Shown: positions 27,510 to 36,891, numbered from the stretch's first letter. The stretch: DNA of 64,000 nucleotides from WTKD01 sp965243525 (GCA_965243525.1 OZ251568.1:1488001-1552000); one strand, 5' to 3'. Translations and numbers: made by a program. The notes: generated by a model not told the origin, from the sequence alone.

Positions 27510-29309
27510 ATGAACAAGAAATACGATGAATCAACAATAAAAACGCTTGGATCTCTGGAACATATTCGATTACGCAGTGGGATGTACGTTGGAAGGCTGG
27601 GAAATGGTTCACAACCGCACGATGGGATTTACATCATGGTGAAAGAGGTTATAGATAATAGTGTGGATGAATTCATCATGGGATATGGATCAACCATTGA
27701 AATTGCCATCAGTGAACAAGGATTGGTGAGTGTGCGCGATTATGGTCGTGGAATTCCGTTTGGCAAACTTGTTGAGTGCGCATCCACGATAAATACGGGA
27801 GCAAAGTATAACACTGATGTGTTTCAGTTTAGCGTTGGACTCAATGGTGTTGGCATCAAGGCGGTGAATGCCCTGTCTGCACAATTTTCCATTCGATCAG
27901 TACGTGACAAAAAATTCGTTGAAGCTATTTTTGAACAGGGAAAGCTAAAAAAGCAAACTAAGGGACAAACCAAGGAGAAGGCGGGTACCCTGGTGACCTT
28001 TCTTCCAGATGACACACTTTTTCCGCCTTTCAAATTTTCAGAAAGCATCATGCAAGAACGTCTGGCAAACTATGCATTTTTGAATCCAGGGATGACGTTG
28101 CAGTTCAACGATGAGATGTATCGCTCTGAACATGGCCTACGTGATTTTTTGGAACATAAACTCAGTGGATCTGCACAATACGATATCTGCCATATAACAA
28201 AAAAACAACTGGAATTTGCATTTACCCATTCGGAGCAGTATGGAGAGAGTATGTTTTCTTTTGTGAATGGGCAGTATACCAGCGATGGAGGCACCCACCA
28301 GAACGCATTTCGTGAGGGGATGCTCCGGGGTATTAACGATTTTTTTCAAAAGACGTATATAAGTTCTGATTTGAAAGAGGGCCTGGCTGCGGTGATATCG
28401 GTGCGGCTTCAGGATCCTATTTTTGAGAGCCAAACAAAAAACAAACTAGGAAACACCGATGTTCGTCCGTGGATACTCCAAGAAACGCGTGTTGCAGTGC
28501 AGGAATTCTTGCTGAAAAATCCAGGAGCTGCTGAGCGATTGCGAGATATTCTGCAACATAACGAAGCATTGCGAAAGGAACTCAGTCAAGTTCGCAAAAA
28601 GGCTAGGGAGGCTGCAAAAAAGACCGCGATAACCATTAGCAATTTGCGCGATTGCAAGTATCATCGTGAACACAAAAAACAGGGAGAAGATACAACGCTT
28701 TTTATCACTGAAGGACAATCAGCGGCGGGTTCGATGATGAGTGCGCGCAATGTGTATACTCAGGCGGTTTTTGCGCTGCGTGGAAAGCCAAAAAATATGA
28801 TCGATAAGAAAAGAGCAGACATCTATCATGTTGAAGAACTGTACAACCTTGTTGTTGCGATGGGAGTTGAACAGGATATCGAATCGCTGCGATATGAACG
28901 TATTGTCATTGCAACCGATGCGGACCACGATGGATATCACATTCGCAATCTTCTGCTTACGTTTTTCTTTCGTTATTATGAGGGGTTGGTAGCCGCCGGA
29001 CACGTGTATATCCTTGAAACGCCGATTTTTCGCGTGCGTAATAAAACGGTGCAACAGTATTGCTATAGCGAGCGAGAAAAAAACGAAGCTGTTCGAACGA
29101 CAAAAAACGCGGAAATAACCCGCTTCAAGGGCCTGGGGGAAATTTCACCGCATGAGTTTAAATCCTTCATAGGGGAGGACATGCGATTGCTTCCCGTTGA
29201 GTTGACCCGCATAACAGGCCTGCAGGAAACGCTTTCGTTTTTTATGGGAAGTAATTCACCAGAAAGAAAATCGTATATCATGGAACACCTCATCAATGCC
29301 GAAGTTTAA
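27510..29309 (+). CDS. parE: Type IIA topoisomerase, ParE/GyrB-like ATPase subunit
   Basis: 599 residues. A GHKL ATPase domain (VKEVIDNSVDEF, DYGRGIPFG, GLNGVGIKAVNALS), a transducer domain and a TOPRIM domain with LFITEGQSAAGS (metal glutamate E401) and TDADHDGYHIRNLLL. It lacks a canonical GyrB inserted domain and resembles the topoisomerase IV B subunits of Bacteroidetes-like lineages. GQS replaces the usual GDS in the TOPRIM motif. Start 27510 is preceded by GGGAGGGGA. It overlaps parC by 14 bases, so the pair forms one A2B2 enzyme that decatenates or relaxes DNA. Confidence 0.9.
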   Translation: MNKKYDESTIKTLGSLEHIRLRSGMYVGRLGNGSQPHDGIYIMVKEVIDNSVDEFIMGYGSTIEIAISEQGLVSVRDYGRGIPFGKLVECASTINTGAKYNTDVFQFSVGLNGVGIKAVNALSAQFSIRSVRDKKFVEAIFEQGKLKKQTKGQTKEKAGTLVTFLPDDTLFPPFKFSESIMQERLANYAFLNPGMTLQFNDEMYRSEHGLRDFLEHKLSGSAQYDICHITKKQLEFAFTHSEQYGESMFSFVNGQYTSDGGTHQNAFREGMLRGINDFFQKTYISSDLKEGLAAVISVRLQDPIFESQTKNKLGNTDVRPWILQETRVAVQEFLLKNPGAAERLRDILQHNEALRKELSQVRKKAREAAKKTAITISNLRDCKYHREHKKQGEDTTLFITEGQSAAGSMMSARNVYTQAVFALRGKPKNMIDKKRADIYHVEELYNLVVAMGVEQDIESLRYERIVIATDADHDGYHIRNLLLTFFFRYYEGLVAAGHVYILETPIFRVRNKTVQQYCYSEREKNEAVRTTKNAEITRFKGLGEISPHEFKSFIGEDMRLLPVELTRITGLQETLSFFMGSNSPERKSYIMEHLINAEV

Positions 29310-31218
29310 CGAACTCATCAAAGATAATTTTCTCTATTATGCATCCTATGTCATCTGTGATCGTGCTATTCCACACCTTGATGATGGATTGAAACCAGTG
29401 CAACGACGTATTCTCCATACCCTTATGGAGATGGACGATGGGCGATTTCACAAGGTCTCCAATGTGATTGGTGCTTGCATGAAATATCATCCACACGGTG
29501 ATCAAAGCATTTCAGCGGCATTGGTCAATCTTGCACAAAAGGGATTGTTCATCGAAACGCAGGGGAATTTTGGAAATATATTTACTGGGGATGAAGCCTC
29601 GGCTCCGCGGTATATCGAGTGTCGCATTACTCCATTTGCAAAATCTATGCTGCACTATCCAAAAATTACTGACTACGTGGATTCGTATGATGGAAGGAAC
29701 AAAGAACCAAGTATCTATCCGGCGATGCTTCCCTTGGTGTTGTTGCTGGGGGTTGAGGGAATTGCCGTTGGGATGTCAACAACGGTTTTGCCCCATGCTA
29801 TTCGCGAGATCATCACAGCGATGCGCAATGCAATCAAGGGAGGGACTACGGAACTCTTTCCTGATTTTGTAACTGGGGGAGTGATCGATGTGCAGGATTA
29901 TGACGATGGCATGGGAAGGGTGAAGGTACGCGCTAAGATCGAAGTGATCGACGATAAACGGTTGTTGATAACTGAATTACCCTATGGAAAGACCACCGAG
30001 TCCTTGATTCATTCGATTGAACAGGCGGCTCAAAAAAAGAAATGCAGCATCGCAGAGATCAACGATTTTACCACTGATACCGTTGAGATCGAACTCAAAA
30101 CATCGCGGGGCATCGCTGCAACAGAGGTTCTCGATTCTCTGTATGCATTCACCGATTGTGAGGTCAGCATTCGGTGTGAGCTCTTGGTTATTCAAGATGG
30201 AAAACCCCGACGCATGCGTGTTTCAGAAGTCATCGCGCATCACGCAAAGGAAATCTGCAAACATCTCAAAACCATTTTGCAGGTAGAATATCAAGAACGG
30301 CTCAAGGAATTACGCCTACGCAATTTGGAGCGCATTTTTATTGAGGAACGTATCTATCGCCATATTGAAAAAGAAAAAACACCAACTGCCATCATAGACT
30401 GTGTTAAAACGCATATGCACTCATTCATACAAGCCTTTCCCAAAGAATATGCCGCTGATCTTTCCAAGGAAGAAATAGACCATCTCTTGCGGATTCCCAT
30501 TCGAAGAATTTCTTTGTATGACATCGAGAAGGCAAAACAGGATGAGCTTGCTTTGCAAAAGGCGCTTGCAGATATTCGCGTACAATTGAGTGATATTCCA
30601 CAATATGCTTTGGAATTTTTGAATAATCTTGAAAAAAAATATCTGTCATTGCTGCCAGAACGAAAAAGCAGGATTCGTTCATTTGAGCGAGTAATTGCAA
30701 AATCGGTTGCGGTGCGGAATATTCCGGTGTTCTATGATGAAAAACGTCTTACGATTGGCACCAAGATTCGTTCTGGGGAGAAGGTTTTGACTGCCTCAAG
30801 TTTTGACAGACTTCTCTTGCTGCGATCAGATGGGCATTATTCAGTTGTCCCCCTGCCAGAAAAACTGGTATGTGGCAATTTGGTGTTTTGCGGCCTTGCA
30901 GCCAAGGACTCGCTACAAGAATATGTGTTTACCGTGGTGTTTGCCAATGCAGAAGGGCAAGCCTATGTGAAACGCTGTCAAATTTTGCAGTTCATCCTCA
31001 ATCGGGCTTATTCAATCATCCCTGAACAGACCAAGTTGCTTGCCTGCAGCCTTGCTAAAAAAGGAAAAATCTTGCTAGAGTTTGACCCTAAGGGACTTAA
31101 ACGTGGATCAAAAAAAACCGCCTCGTTTTTGGTGCAGGATTTTGCAATAAAAGGAGTAAAAAGCAAGGGGCAACGACTACATATCCGCACGACGAAGTCT
31201 GCCCGCATTAAGACGTAA
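29296..31218 (+). CDS. parC: Type IIA topoisomerase, ParC/GyrA-like cleavage subunit
   Basis: 640 residues, shorter than GyrA because the C-terminal beta-pinwheel is reduced. The active-site tyrosine is Y106 in ASAPRYIECRI, and the winged-helix segment has KPVQRRIL. The quinolone-binding positions equivalent to E. coli GyrA Ser83 and Asp87 are Gln70 and Ala74 (HPHGDQSISAA). It forms an operon with the ParE-like gene by a 14-base overlap. A second, canonical GyrAB pair is expected elsewhere in the genome. Confidence 0.9.
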   Translation: MPKFNELIKDNFLYYASYVICDRAIPHLDDGLKPVQRRILHTLMEMDDGRFHKVSNVIGACMKYHPHGDQSISAALVNLAQKGLFIETQGNFGNIFTGDEASAPRYIECRITPFAKSMLHYPKITDYVDSYDGRNKEPSIYPAMLPLVLLLGVEGIAVGMSTTVLPHAIREIITAMRNAIKGGTTELFPDFVTGGVIDVQDYDDGMGRVKVRAKIEVIDDKRLLITELPYGKTTESLIHSIEQAAQKKKCSIAEINDFTTDTVEIELKTSRGIAATEVLDSLYAFTDCEVSIRCELLVIQDGKPRRMRVSEVIAHHAKEICKHLKTILQVEYQERLKELRLRNLERIFIEERIYRHIEKEKTPTAIIDCVKTHMHSFIQAFPKEYAADLSKEEIDHLLRIPIRRISLYDIEKAKQDELALQKALADIRVQLSDIPQYALEFLNNLEKKYLSLLPERKSRIRSFERVIAKSVAVRNIPVFYDEKRLTIGTKIRSGEKVLTASSFDRLLLLRSDGHYSVVPLPEKLVCGNLVFCGLAAKDSLQEYVFTVVFANAEGQAYVKRCQILQFILNRAYSIIPEQTKLLACSLAKKGKILLEFDPKGLKRGSKKTASFLVQDFAIKGVKSKGQRLHIRTTKSARIKT

Positions 31219-31273
31219 CTAGCAATGACTTTTGCATGACATGCTTAGGATAGTGTCGTTCCGCTTGAATACT

Positions 31274-31309
31274 AAAAAGCCTTCTCTTGCAAGAGAGAAG
31301 GCTTTTTTT
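31274..31309. terminator. Bidirectional terminator between parC and the first GLUG gene
   Basis: AGCCTTCTCT (31278-31287), loop TGCAAG, AGAGAAGGCT (31294-31303), with A residues before and seven T residues after. It can stop parC transcription on the plus strand and GLUG gene A1 on the minus strand. Confidence 0.85.
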
Positions 31310-31331
31310 ATGTGTTTATGAATTGCTAGGA

Positions 31332-33065
31332 TTATTGTTGCCAGGCAAGCCTAGGCCACATCCCTACACCAGGAAAATACCAGATATCTTCATTTCCGTC
31401 GATATCACTGTCAGTAAAATCCCAACCAGAAAACTGATCTTTCGCTATCGGATTACCGGCACCAAAGGCTTCTGTGTACACTTGACCGTTTGTATGGGTG
31501 TAATAAGGGGCAGTATCATCCATTTTTATTGGTCCCCGAAAATCACCAACTATGGGGAGTGATGTCTCATGTTGATTTGCCTCACTACGTACTGCGTCGA
31601 AATAGCTCGATTCTATGTGACCACCAGCAAACCCCACTAGTCCACCAAGAGTATTATCTCCCGATACCATTCCCGTTGCATAACTATTTTTAATAGTACT
31701 TTCGACTAGATCTCCCACCAGTCCACCAGCTCCAGATCTAATTCTCGAGGCATGTGCTGTAAACCATTGTCCCGTTATTGTTCCTGTTGCATAACTATTT
31801 TGGATAATTCCTTTTTCGACCATCTTCCCCACTAAACCACCAACATTTTCATGTCCCGACACAGCTCCTGTTGCATAACTAGCAGTGATCATGCCTCCCG
31901 ATGCATAACCCACCAGTCCACCAACACTCCGCCATGTTCCAAATACTGCTCCCGTTGCATAGCTGTTTCTAATTACACCCTCGGAGTTATACCCTACTAG
32001 CCCGCCAACAGCATGATCAGGTCCCGATATTGTTCCTGTTGAATAACTATTTTCGATAAGCCCCTCATTGTATCCCACCAATCCACCGGCTACAGTGCCC
32101 CATCCGCTTACTAAACCTCCCTCAACACCAACATTATTAATATGACCGCTGTTTTTTCCGGCAAGCGCACCTACGCTGGAATATCCGTATATGCTAGGTT
32201 CGTTTTTATCTCCTGGCGCAAGAACAATCTTCAAATTACGCACTTCTCCTTCTGAACCTATATATCCGAAGAATCCTATGAAGTCATTATCCGCTATAGA
32301 GATGTTCAGATTGTGGATAGTTTTTTCGTTACCGTCAAAAATTCCCGTAAACGGTGTTCCATCATAATCAAGGCTTATAGGGTCTATATCCGGTGCTATC
32401 GGATTAAACCTCTCAGTAATTGTAATATCTTGTACGAGAACATATTCTTTCCTAAGATGATCGCGTACATACTCAAAATTTGCTTCTGTAAAGATAACCA
32501 CTGCATCTACAAAGCCGCCGTTTCCATCATCGATACGTTGCGTATCGTTAGTAGTAGTTGTTGTTAGCTTCGTTGGTGTCAGTGAAAGAGTATAGTCATG
32601 GGTTCTGCTTGCTTCTTCTATGCTGATCGTTGTGAGCGATGGATCAAATGCAAAAGATACTATGGGTCCATCATATATTTGTCCATTAGCGGTAAGCTTC
32701 GCTCCTTGAGGTATCTCTATTTCCACCGGAATAGAGTCTACATTTGGTATGATTTTATCAAAGCTAATACTCTTCGTTTGTTCATCTATCTCCGCTTCCA
32801 TCGTGAATTTATAGTTACCTTCATAATGAAATGTAGGAAAAGGACCAAAAGAAAATCGCGAAATAACCGAAGTTACACTTGCTGAGGTTGGAAGCTGTGG
32901 CTTTGTTGAAGTTTGCTCTGTCGTATCGAGCATTGAAATCAGTGTTCTCACGTCGGCTCCATTACAGCTGATGACTACAATACTGAGTATCACTACTAGT
33001 ATTCCATGAAGCAAAAAATGCAACTTTGATGAAGGTCTTTCTTTTATGGTATTGTAATTGTTCAT
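31332..33065 (-). CDS. GLUG-repeat lipoprotein A1
   Basis: 577-residue surface or periplasmic lipoprotein. A charged N terminus and hydrophobic stretch end in the lipobox VISC, with C34 as the lipidated residue. Residues ~70-185 look like a cadherin-like beta-sandwich (RFSFGPFPTFHYEGNYKF). A beta-helix follows, opening with LVQDITITERFNPIAPD and TGIFDGNEKTIHNLN and holding about seven GLUG repeats (GGLVGYNSEG, NSYATGAVFG). The C-terminal tail GVGMWPRLAWQQ is shared by the cluster. Likely an adhesin or matrix-binding protein; no enzyme motif. Ribosome binding site AGGAG five bases before ATG. Its first ~45 codons are almost identical to those of A2. Confidence 0.85.
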   Translation of the reverse strand: MNNYNTIKERPSSKLHFLLHGILVVILSIVVISCNGADVRTLISMLDTTEQTSTKPQLPTSASVTSVISRFSFGPFPTFHYEGNYKFTMEAEIDEQTKSISFDKIIPNVDSIPVEIEIPQGAKLTANGQIYDGPIVSFAFDPSLTTISIEEASRTHDYTLSLTPTKLTTTTTNDTQRIDDGNGGFVDAVVIFTEANFEYVRDHLRKEYVLVQDITITERFNPIAPDIDPISLDYDGTPFTGIFDGNEKTIHNLNISIADNDFIGFFGYIGSEGEVRNLKIVLAPGDKNEPSIYGYSSVGALAGKNSGHINNVGVEGGLVSGWGTVAGGLVGYNEGLIENSYSTGTISGPDHAVGGLVGYNSEGVIRNSYATGAVFGTWRSVGGLVGYASGGMITASYATGAVSGHENVGGLVGKMVEKGIIQNSYATGTITGQWFTAHASRIRSGAGGLVGDLVESTIKNSYATGMVSGDNTLGGLVGFAGGHIESSYFDAVRSEANQHETSLPIVGDFRGPIKMDDTAPYYTHTNGQVYTEAFGAGNPIAKDQFSGWDFTDSDIDGNEDIWYFPGVGMWPRLAWQQ

Positions 33066-33079
33066 AGAGACTCCTATAA

Positions 33080-33108
33080 AATATAGGATATACTATTATA
33101 TTTGTAAA
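33080..33108 (-). promoter_or_regulatory. Promoter of GLUG gene A1
   Basis: On the minus strand TTTACA (33108-33103), 17 bases, TATATT (33085-33080), about 14 bases before the AUG. Confidence 0.7.
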
Positions 33109-33175
33109 AACAAGAGTTTATTGATAGTTTTTAATGTTGTTATAAAGGAGCACGGTATCGTTCTGCCTGAATACT

Positions 33176-33211
33176 AAAAAGCCTTCTCTTGCAAGAGAGA
33201 AGGCTTTTTTT
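33176..33211 (-). terminator. Terminator of GLUG gene A2
   Basis: AGCCTTCTCT (33180-33189) and AGAGAAGGCT (33196-33205) around TGCAAG, identical in stem and loop to the A1 terminator. TATTCAGGCAGAACGA follows on the minus strand. Confidence 0.85.
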
Positions 33212-33233
33212 ATGTGTTTATGAATTGTTAGGG

Positions 33234-34991
33234 TTATTGTTGCCAGGCAAGCCTTGGCCACATCCCTGCACCAGGAAAATACCAGACAGGGGCAACATTG
33301 TTTGCAGGATCACCAGTGAAATCCCAACCAGAAAAATCACTTTGCTGTATCTCACGACCACCAGAAGCCATTGTGAACACTTTTTGATTTGGAGTGGTGC
33401 CACGCGTGTAATAGGTAGTAATGTCTAGTGTTGCTGATCCCCGATTATCAATATCTCCAACCCCCTGAGTTTGTCCAATAAGACCCGCATCAAAATAGCT
33501 ATTTTCAATTTCAACACGGCCACTAGTATCAGTTATCTCTATGAGTCCCACCAATCCGCCAACATCACCGTTTCCCATCACTGTCCCGGCTACATAACTA
33601 TTTTTAATACGCACAACGCCATCATGTGTACTTACATATCCCGCCAATCCGCCGGCAATACCCTGACTAGGTCCTTTTACTACCCCTGTTACGTAGCTGT
33701 TTTCGATATGGCCAGGAGGATACATGAATCCCACCAATCCGCCAACACCGGTAGGTCCCTCTACGTATCCTCCTACAACACTAACTTTGCTAATCGTACC
33801 TATATTCGATCCTGCGAGTGCACCTACAAATCGTCCTCCCTTTATGCTGGGGTTACTTGCATCTCCCGCTGCAAGGACGAGTCTCAGATCACGCACTCTT
33901 CCGCCTGTTCTTATACTTCCAAAAAAGCCTAGATATCCTCTGTCCAAATTTACTATTTTTAGATTGCTAACGGTCTTGCCTCCTCCATCAAAGAGCTTTT
34001 CAAGACCTGTATTGAAATTTCCTATCGGCTCAAAATTTTTAGTCAATGTGATATCATTCACAAGCACGTAGTTTTTTTCAAGATAAAGATGATTGCGCAT
34101 ATATTCAAAATTTGCTTCTGTAAAGATAGCTAATGCATCTACAGGACTGCCATTTCCATCATCAATGCGTTTCGTGTCGTCAGATGTTGCTGTTGACAGC
34201 CTTGTTGGCATTAGTGAAAGAGTATAGTCATGACTTCTGCCCGCTTCTTCCACGGTGATCCTTGTAAGTAATGGATCAAATGCAAAAGAGACTATGGGAC
34301 CATCATATATTTGCCCACCAACAGTGAGGCTTGCTCTTTGAGGAATCTCTATTTCCACCGAAATAGAGTCTGTATTTGGTATGACTTTATCAAAGTGAAT
34401 GTTTTTTGTTTGTTCATCTATTTCTGCTTCCATCACAAATTTATAATTCATCTGGTAATGAGTTGTAAGAAAAGGACCAAAAGAAAATCTCGAAATGACC
34501 GGCGTTACACTTGTTGGAGGCTGTAGCGTTGTTGAAGTTTGTCCTGTCGCAGCACCAGTTGTTGAAGTTTGTCCTGTCGCAGCACCAGTTGTTGAAGTTT
34601 GTCCTGTCGCAGCACCAGTTGTTGAAGTTTGTCCTGTCGCAGCACCAGTTGTTGAAGTTTGTCCTGTCGCAGCACCAGTTGTTGAAGTTTGTCCTGTCGC
34701 AGCACCAGTTGTTGAAGTTTGTCCTGTCGCAGCACCAGTTGTTGAAGTTTGTCCTGTTGCAGCACCGGTTGTTGAAGTTTGTCCTGTCGCAGCACCAGTT
34801 GTTGAAGTTTGTCCTGTTGCAGCACCAGTTGTTGAAGTTTGCCATGGCGTATCGAAGATTGAAATCAGTGTTCTCACGTCGGCTCCATTACAGCTGATGA
34901 CTACAATACTGAGCATCACTGCTAGTATTCCATGAAGCAAAAAATGCAACTTTGATGAATGTCTTTCTTTTATGGTATCGTAATTGTTCAT
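33234..34991 (-). CDS. GLUG-repeat lipoprotein A2 with a 10 x 10-residue Thr/Gly/Ala linker
   Basis: 585 residues. Lipobox VISC with C34. Residues ~51-153 are ten copies of a ten-residue unit (TTGAATGQTS), encoded by 30-base DNA repeats, forming a flexible low-complexity stalk between the lipid anchor and the rest. A beta-sandwich (RFSFGPFLTTHYQMNY) and a beta-helix with about four GLUG repeats follow, then the tail GAGMWPRLAWQQ. The sandwich and C-terminal part resemble plus-strand copy C3 more than neighbour A1 (FLTTHYQMNYKF, NPANNVAP), while the first codons match A1, so the gene is a mosaic. Ribosome binding site AGGAG. Confidence 0.87.
   Translation of the reverse strand: MNNYDTIKERHSSKLHFLLHGILAVMLSIVVISCNGADVRTLISIFDTPWQTSTTGAATGQTSTTGAATGQTSTTGAATGQTSTTGAATGQTSTTGAATGQTSTTGAATGQTSTTGAATGQTSTTGAATGQTSTTGAATGQTSTTGAATGQTSTTLQPPTSVTPVISRFSFGPFLTTHYQMNYKFVMEAEIDEQTKNIHFDKVIPNTDSISVEIEIPQRASLTVGGQIYDGPIVSFAFDPLLTRITVEEAGRSHDYTLSLMPTRLSTATSDDTKRIDDGNGSPVDALAIFTEANFEYMRNHLYLEKNYVLVNDITLTKNFEPIGNFNTGLEKLFDGGGKTVSNLKIVNLDRGYLGFFGSIRTGGRVRDLRLVLAAGDASNPSIKGGRFVGALAGSNIGTISKVSVVGGYVEGPTGVGGLVGFMYPPGHIENSYVTGVVKGPSQGIAGGLAGYVSTHDGVVRIKNSYVAGTVMGNGDVGGLVGLIEITDTSGRVEIENSYFDAGLIGQTQGVGDIDNRGSATLDITTYYTRGTTPNQKVFTMASGGREIQQSDFSGWDFTGDPANNVAPVWYFPGAGMWPRLAWQQ
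34531..34830 (-). repeat. Ten tandem 30-base repeats inside GLUG gene A2
   Basis: Units start at 34531 and every 30 bases to 34801; a partial unit follows. Units 8 and 10 carry one or two changes (TGTTGC for TGTCGC, and CGG for CAG in unit 8); the others are identical. Because 30 is a multiple of three, copy-number change keeps the frame and only lengthens or shortens the stalk. Confidence 0.97.
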
Positions 34992-35005
34992 AGAGACTCC
35001 TATAA

Positions 35006-35034
35006 AATATAGTATATACTATTATATTTGTAAA
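35006..35034 (-). promoter_or_regulatory. Promoter of GLUG gene A2
   Basis: On the minus strand TTTACA (35034-35029), 17 bases, TATATT (35011-35006); nearly the same sequence as the A1 promoter. Confidence 0.7.
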
Positions 35035-35105
35035 AACAAGAATTTATTGATAATCTCTGTTTTCATTGCAGAAGAGTGCGATGTCGTTTTGCCTGAATAC
35101 TAAAT

Positions 35106-35129
35106 CTCCCTCTTTTGCAAGAGGAGGCT
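35106..35129 (-). terminator. Degenerate terminator of GLUG gene A3
   Basis: Core CCTCTT (35109-35114) pairs with AAGAGG (35119-35124). The stem is shorter than in the other units, but position and the following TATTCAGGCAAAACGA are conserved. Confidence 0.55.
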
Positions 35130-35157
35130 TAGTTCATGTGTTTATGAATTGTTAGAG

Positions 35158-36726
35158 TTATTGTTGCCAGGCAAGCTTAGGCCACATCCCTGCACCAGGA
35201 AAATACCAGATATCTTCATTTCCATCAGCAGAATTCCCAGTGAAATCCCAATCAGAAAAATCACGTTGCTCTATCTTACGACCACCAGAAGCCATTGTGA
35301 ACACTTTTTGACCCTGAGCGGTATCACGCGTGTGAAAAGTTATAGTAGGTGCCACTATGCTACTGCCTTCAATACTACCGACTCCTGGGTATGCCGGCGT
35401 TTGTCCATTTGCTCTCGTAAGTACTGCATCAAAATAGCTGTTTTTAACCTCGATATCCCCAATGACATTTTCGTCAGCGGGAATTGCACCATTAAAGATG
35501 GCCAGTTCTCCTACCAGTCCACCAGCATTAGCATTTCCTGACATTGCTCCAGTTGCATAGGTATTGCTGATTCTACCCGTGTAATCACCAAACGCTGACA
35601 GCCTCCCCACCAGTCCACCAACCCCGCTATCTCCAGACACTGAGCCTGTTGCATAGCTGTTATCAAGGGTGCCACTAGACATATATCCTACCAGTCCACC
35701 AACATAAAAATCATCTCCGGACACTGTTCCTGTCGCATAGCTAGAAGTGATTCTGTTTTTGTTATCAAAGGAAGTGAGAAGAGGAGAAAGAAAAGCTCCT
35801 ACCAATCCACCAACAGTATTGCTGCCTTTCACATATCCTCCTTCAACACCAACATGACTAATATAGCCCTCACTTCCTCCCGCAAGCGCGCCTACGTATC
35901 TATTTCCCTCTATGCTGGGGCCATTTACATCTCCTGATGCAAGGATGAGCCTTAGATTTCGCACGATTCCTTCCTTGGCTATCTTCCCAAAGAATCCTAT
36001 GTAAGATTCTCCTGGCTTTATTATTTTCAGATTGCTGATGGTCTTGCTGGCTCCATCGAAAATCCCAGCAAAAGATTCTCCATTATGCTTTATTGATGTA
36101 GGATCTGTATCTGGTGCTATCGGTTCAAAGCCTTCAGCGAGGGTAATATCTTGTATGAGAACAAATTTTTTCTCAAGATGATCACGTACATACTTAAAAT
36201 TTGCTTCAGTAAAAACAGCAACCGCACCCACATCGTCGCCATCTCTGTCTTTTATGTTTTGTATATCATCTGATGGTGATTCCAACTTAGTCAGAGTTGT
36301 TGAAAGGGTGTATTCTTCTCTGTCTTCGGTTCCTACTACGTTGATTTCGGTAAGTGTTGTATTAAAATGAGAAATAGACACCACTGGTCCATCGTGAGGT
36401 TGTCCATCCACGGTGAGCCTTGCTCCTCGCGGTATCTCTATTCTCACCGGAATAGAATCTACATTCGGTATGATTTTATCAAAGCTAATGCTCTTTGCTT
36501 GTTTGTCTATCTCCGCTTCCATCGTGAATTCATAATCACCTTGATAATGTGTTGTCTCAAATGGGCCAAAAGAAAATTTCAAAATGACCGGGTTTGCAAA
36601 TATTGGATCTGTACCGGCTCCCCCACAGCTGATGACTACAATACTGAGTATCACTGCTAGTGTTCCATAGAGTAAAAAATGTAGTTTCAGAGATTGTTTT
36701 TCTTTTCTTGTATAATAATTGTTCAT
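35158..36726 (-). CDS. GLUG-repeat lipoprotein A3
   Basis: 522 residues from the ATG at 36726 (MNNYYTRKEK); an ATG four codons upstream (36738) overlaps the GGAGA binding site and is less likely, since A1, A2 and A4 also begin MNNY. Lipobox VISC, C34. A beta-sandwich (KFSFGPFETTHYQGDYEF) at ~45-160, then the beta-helix start (LIQDITLAEGFEPIAPD) and about five GLUG repeats (GGLVGYMSSGTLDNSYATG), then GAGMWPKLAWQQ. No linker repeat. Function inferred as surface lipoprotein or adhesin. Confidence 0.85.
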   Translation of the reverse strand: MNNYYTRKEKQSLKLHFLLYGTLAVILSIVVISCGGAGTDPIFANPVILKFSFGPFETTHYQGDYEFTMEAEIDKQAKSISFDKIIPNVDSIPVRIEIPRGARLTVDGQPHDGPVVSISHFNTTLTEINVVGTEDREEYTLSTTLTKLESPSDDIQNIKDRDGDDVGAVAVFTEANFKYVRDHLEKKFVLIQDITLAEGFEPIAPDTDPTSIKHNGESFAGIFDGASKTISNLKIIKPGESYIGFFGKIAKEGIVRNLRLILASGDVNGPSIEGNRYVGALAGGSEGYISHVGVEGGYVKGSNTVGGLVGAFLSPLLTSFDNKNRITSSYATGTVSGDDFYVGGLVGYMSSGTLDNSYATGSVSGDSGVGGLVGRLSAFGDYTGRISNTYATGAMSGNANAGGLVGELAIFNGAIPADENVIGDIEVKNSYFDAVLTRANGQTPAYPGVGSIEGSSIVAPTITFHTRDTAQGQKVFTMASGGRKIEQRDFSDWDFTGNSADGNEDIWYFPGAGMWPKLAWQQ

Positions 36727-36741
36727 ATAATTCTCCATACA

Positions 36742-36770
36742 CGTATAATATATAGCGTAATATTTGCAAA
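36742..36770 (-). promoter_or_regulatory. Promoter of GLUG gene A3
   Basis: On the minus strand TTTGCA (36770-36765), 17 bases, TATACG (36747-36742). Matches are weaker than for A1 and A2 but the position is the same. Confidence 0.5.
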
Positions 36771-36841
36771 AACAAGAATTTATTGATAATCTCTGTTTTC
36801 ATTGCAGAAGAGTGTGATGTCATTCTGCCTGAATACTAAAG

Positions 36842-36863
36842 CCCCTCTTTTGCAAGAGGAGGC
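36842..36863 (-). terminator. Terminator of GLUG gene A4
   Basis: Core CCTCTT (36844-36849) and AAGAGG (36854-36859) within GCC/GGC ends; TATTCAGGCAGAATGA follows on the minus strand. Confidence 0.6.
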
Positions 36864-36891
36864 TGCTTCATGTGTTTATGAATTGTTAGGG

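Noticed and set aside
34531..34830. CRISPR-like array of 30-base repeats
   Set aside because: The repeats are directly adjacent without spacers and lie in frame inside a lipoprotein gene; no cas genes are present.
34441..34935. Open frames on both strands across the A2 repeats
   Set aside because: A 30-base repeat without stops in a frame keeps that frame open automatically; no start signals and low-complexity products.
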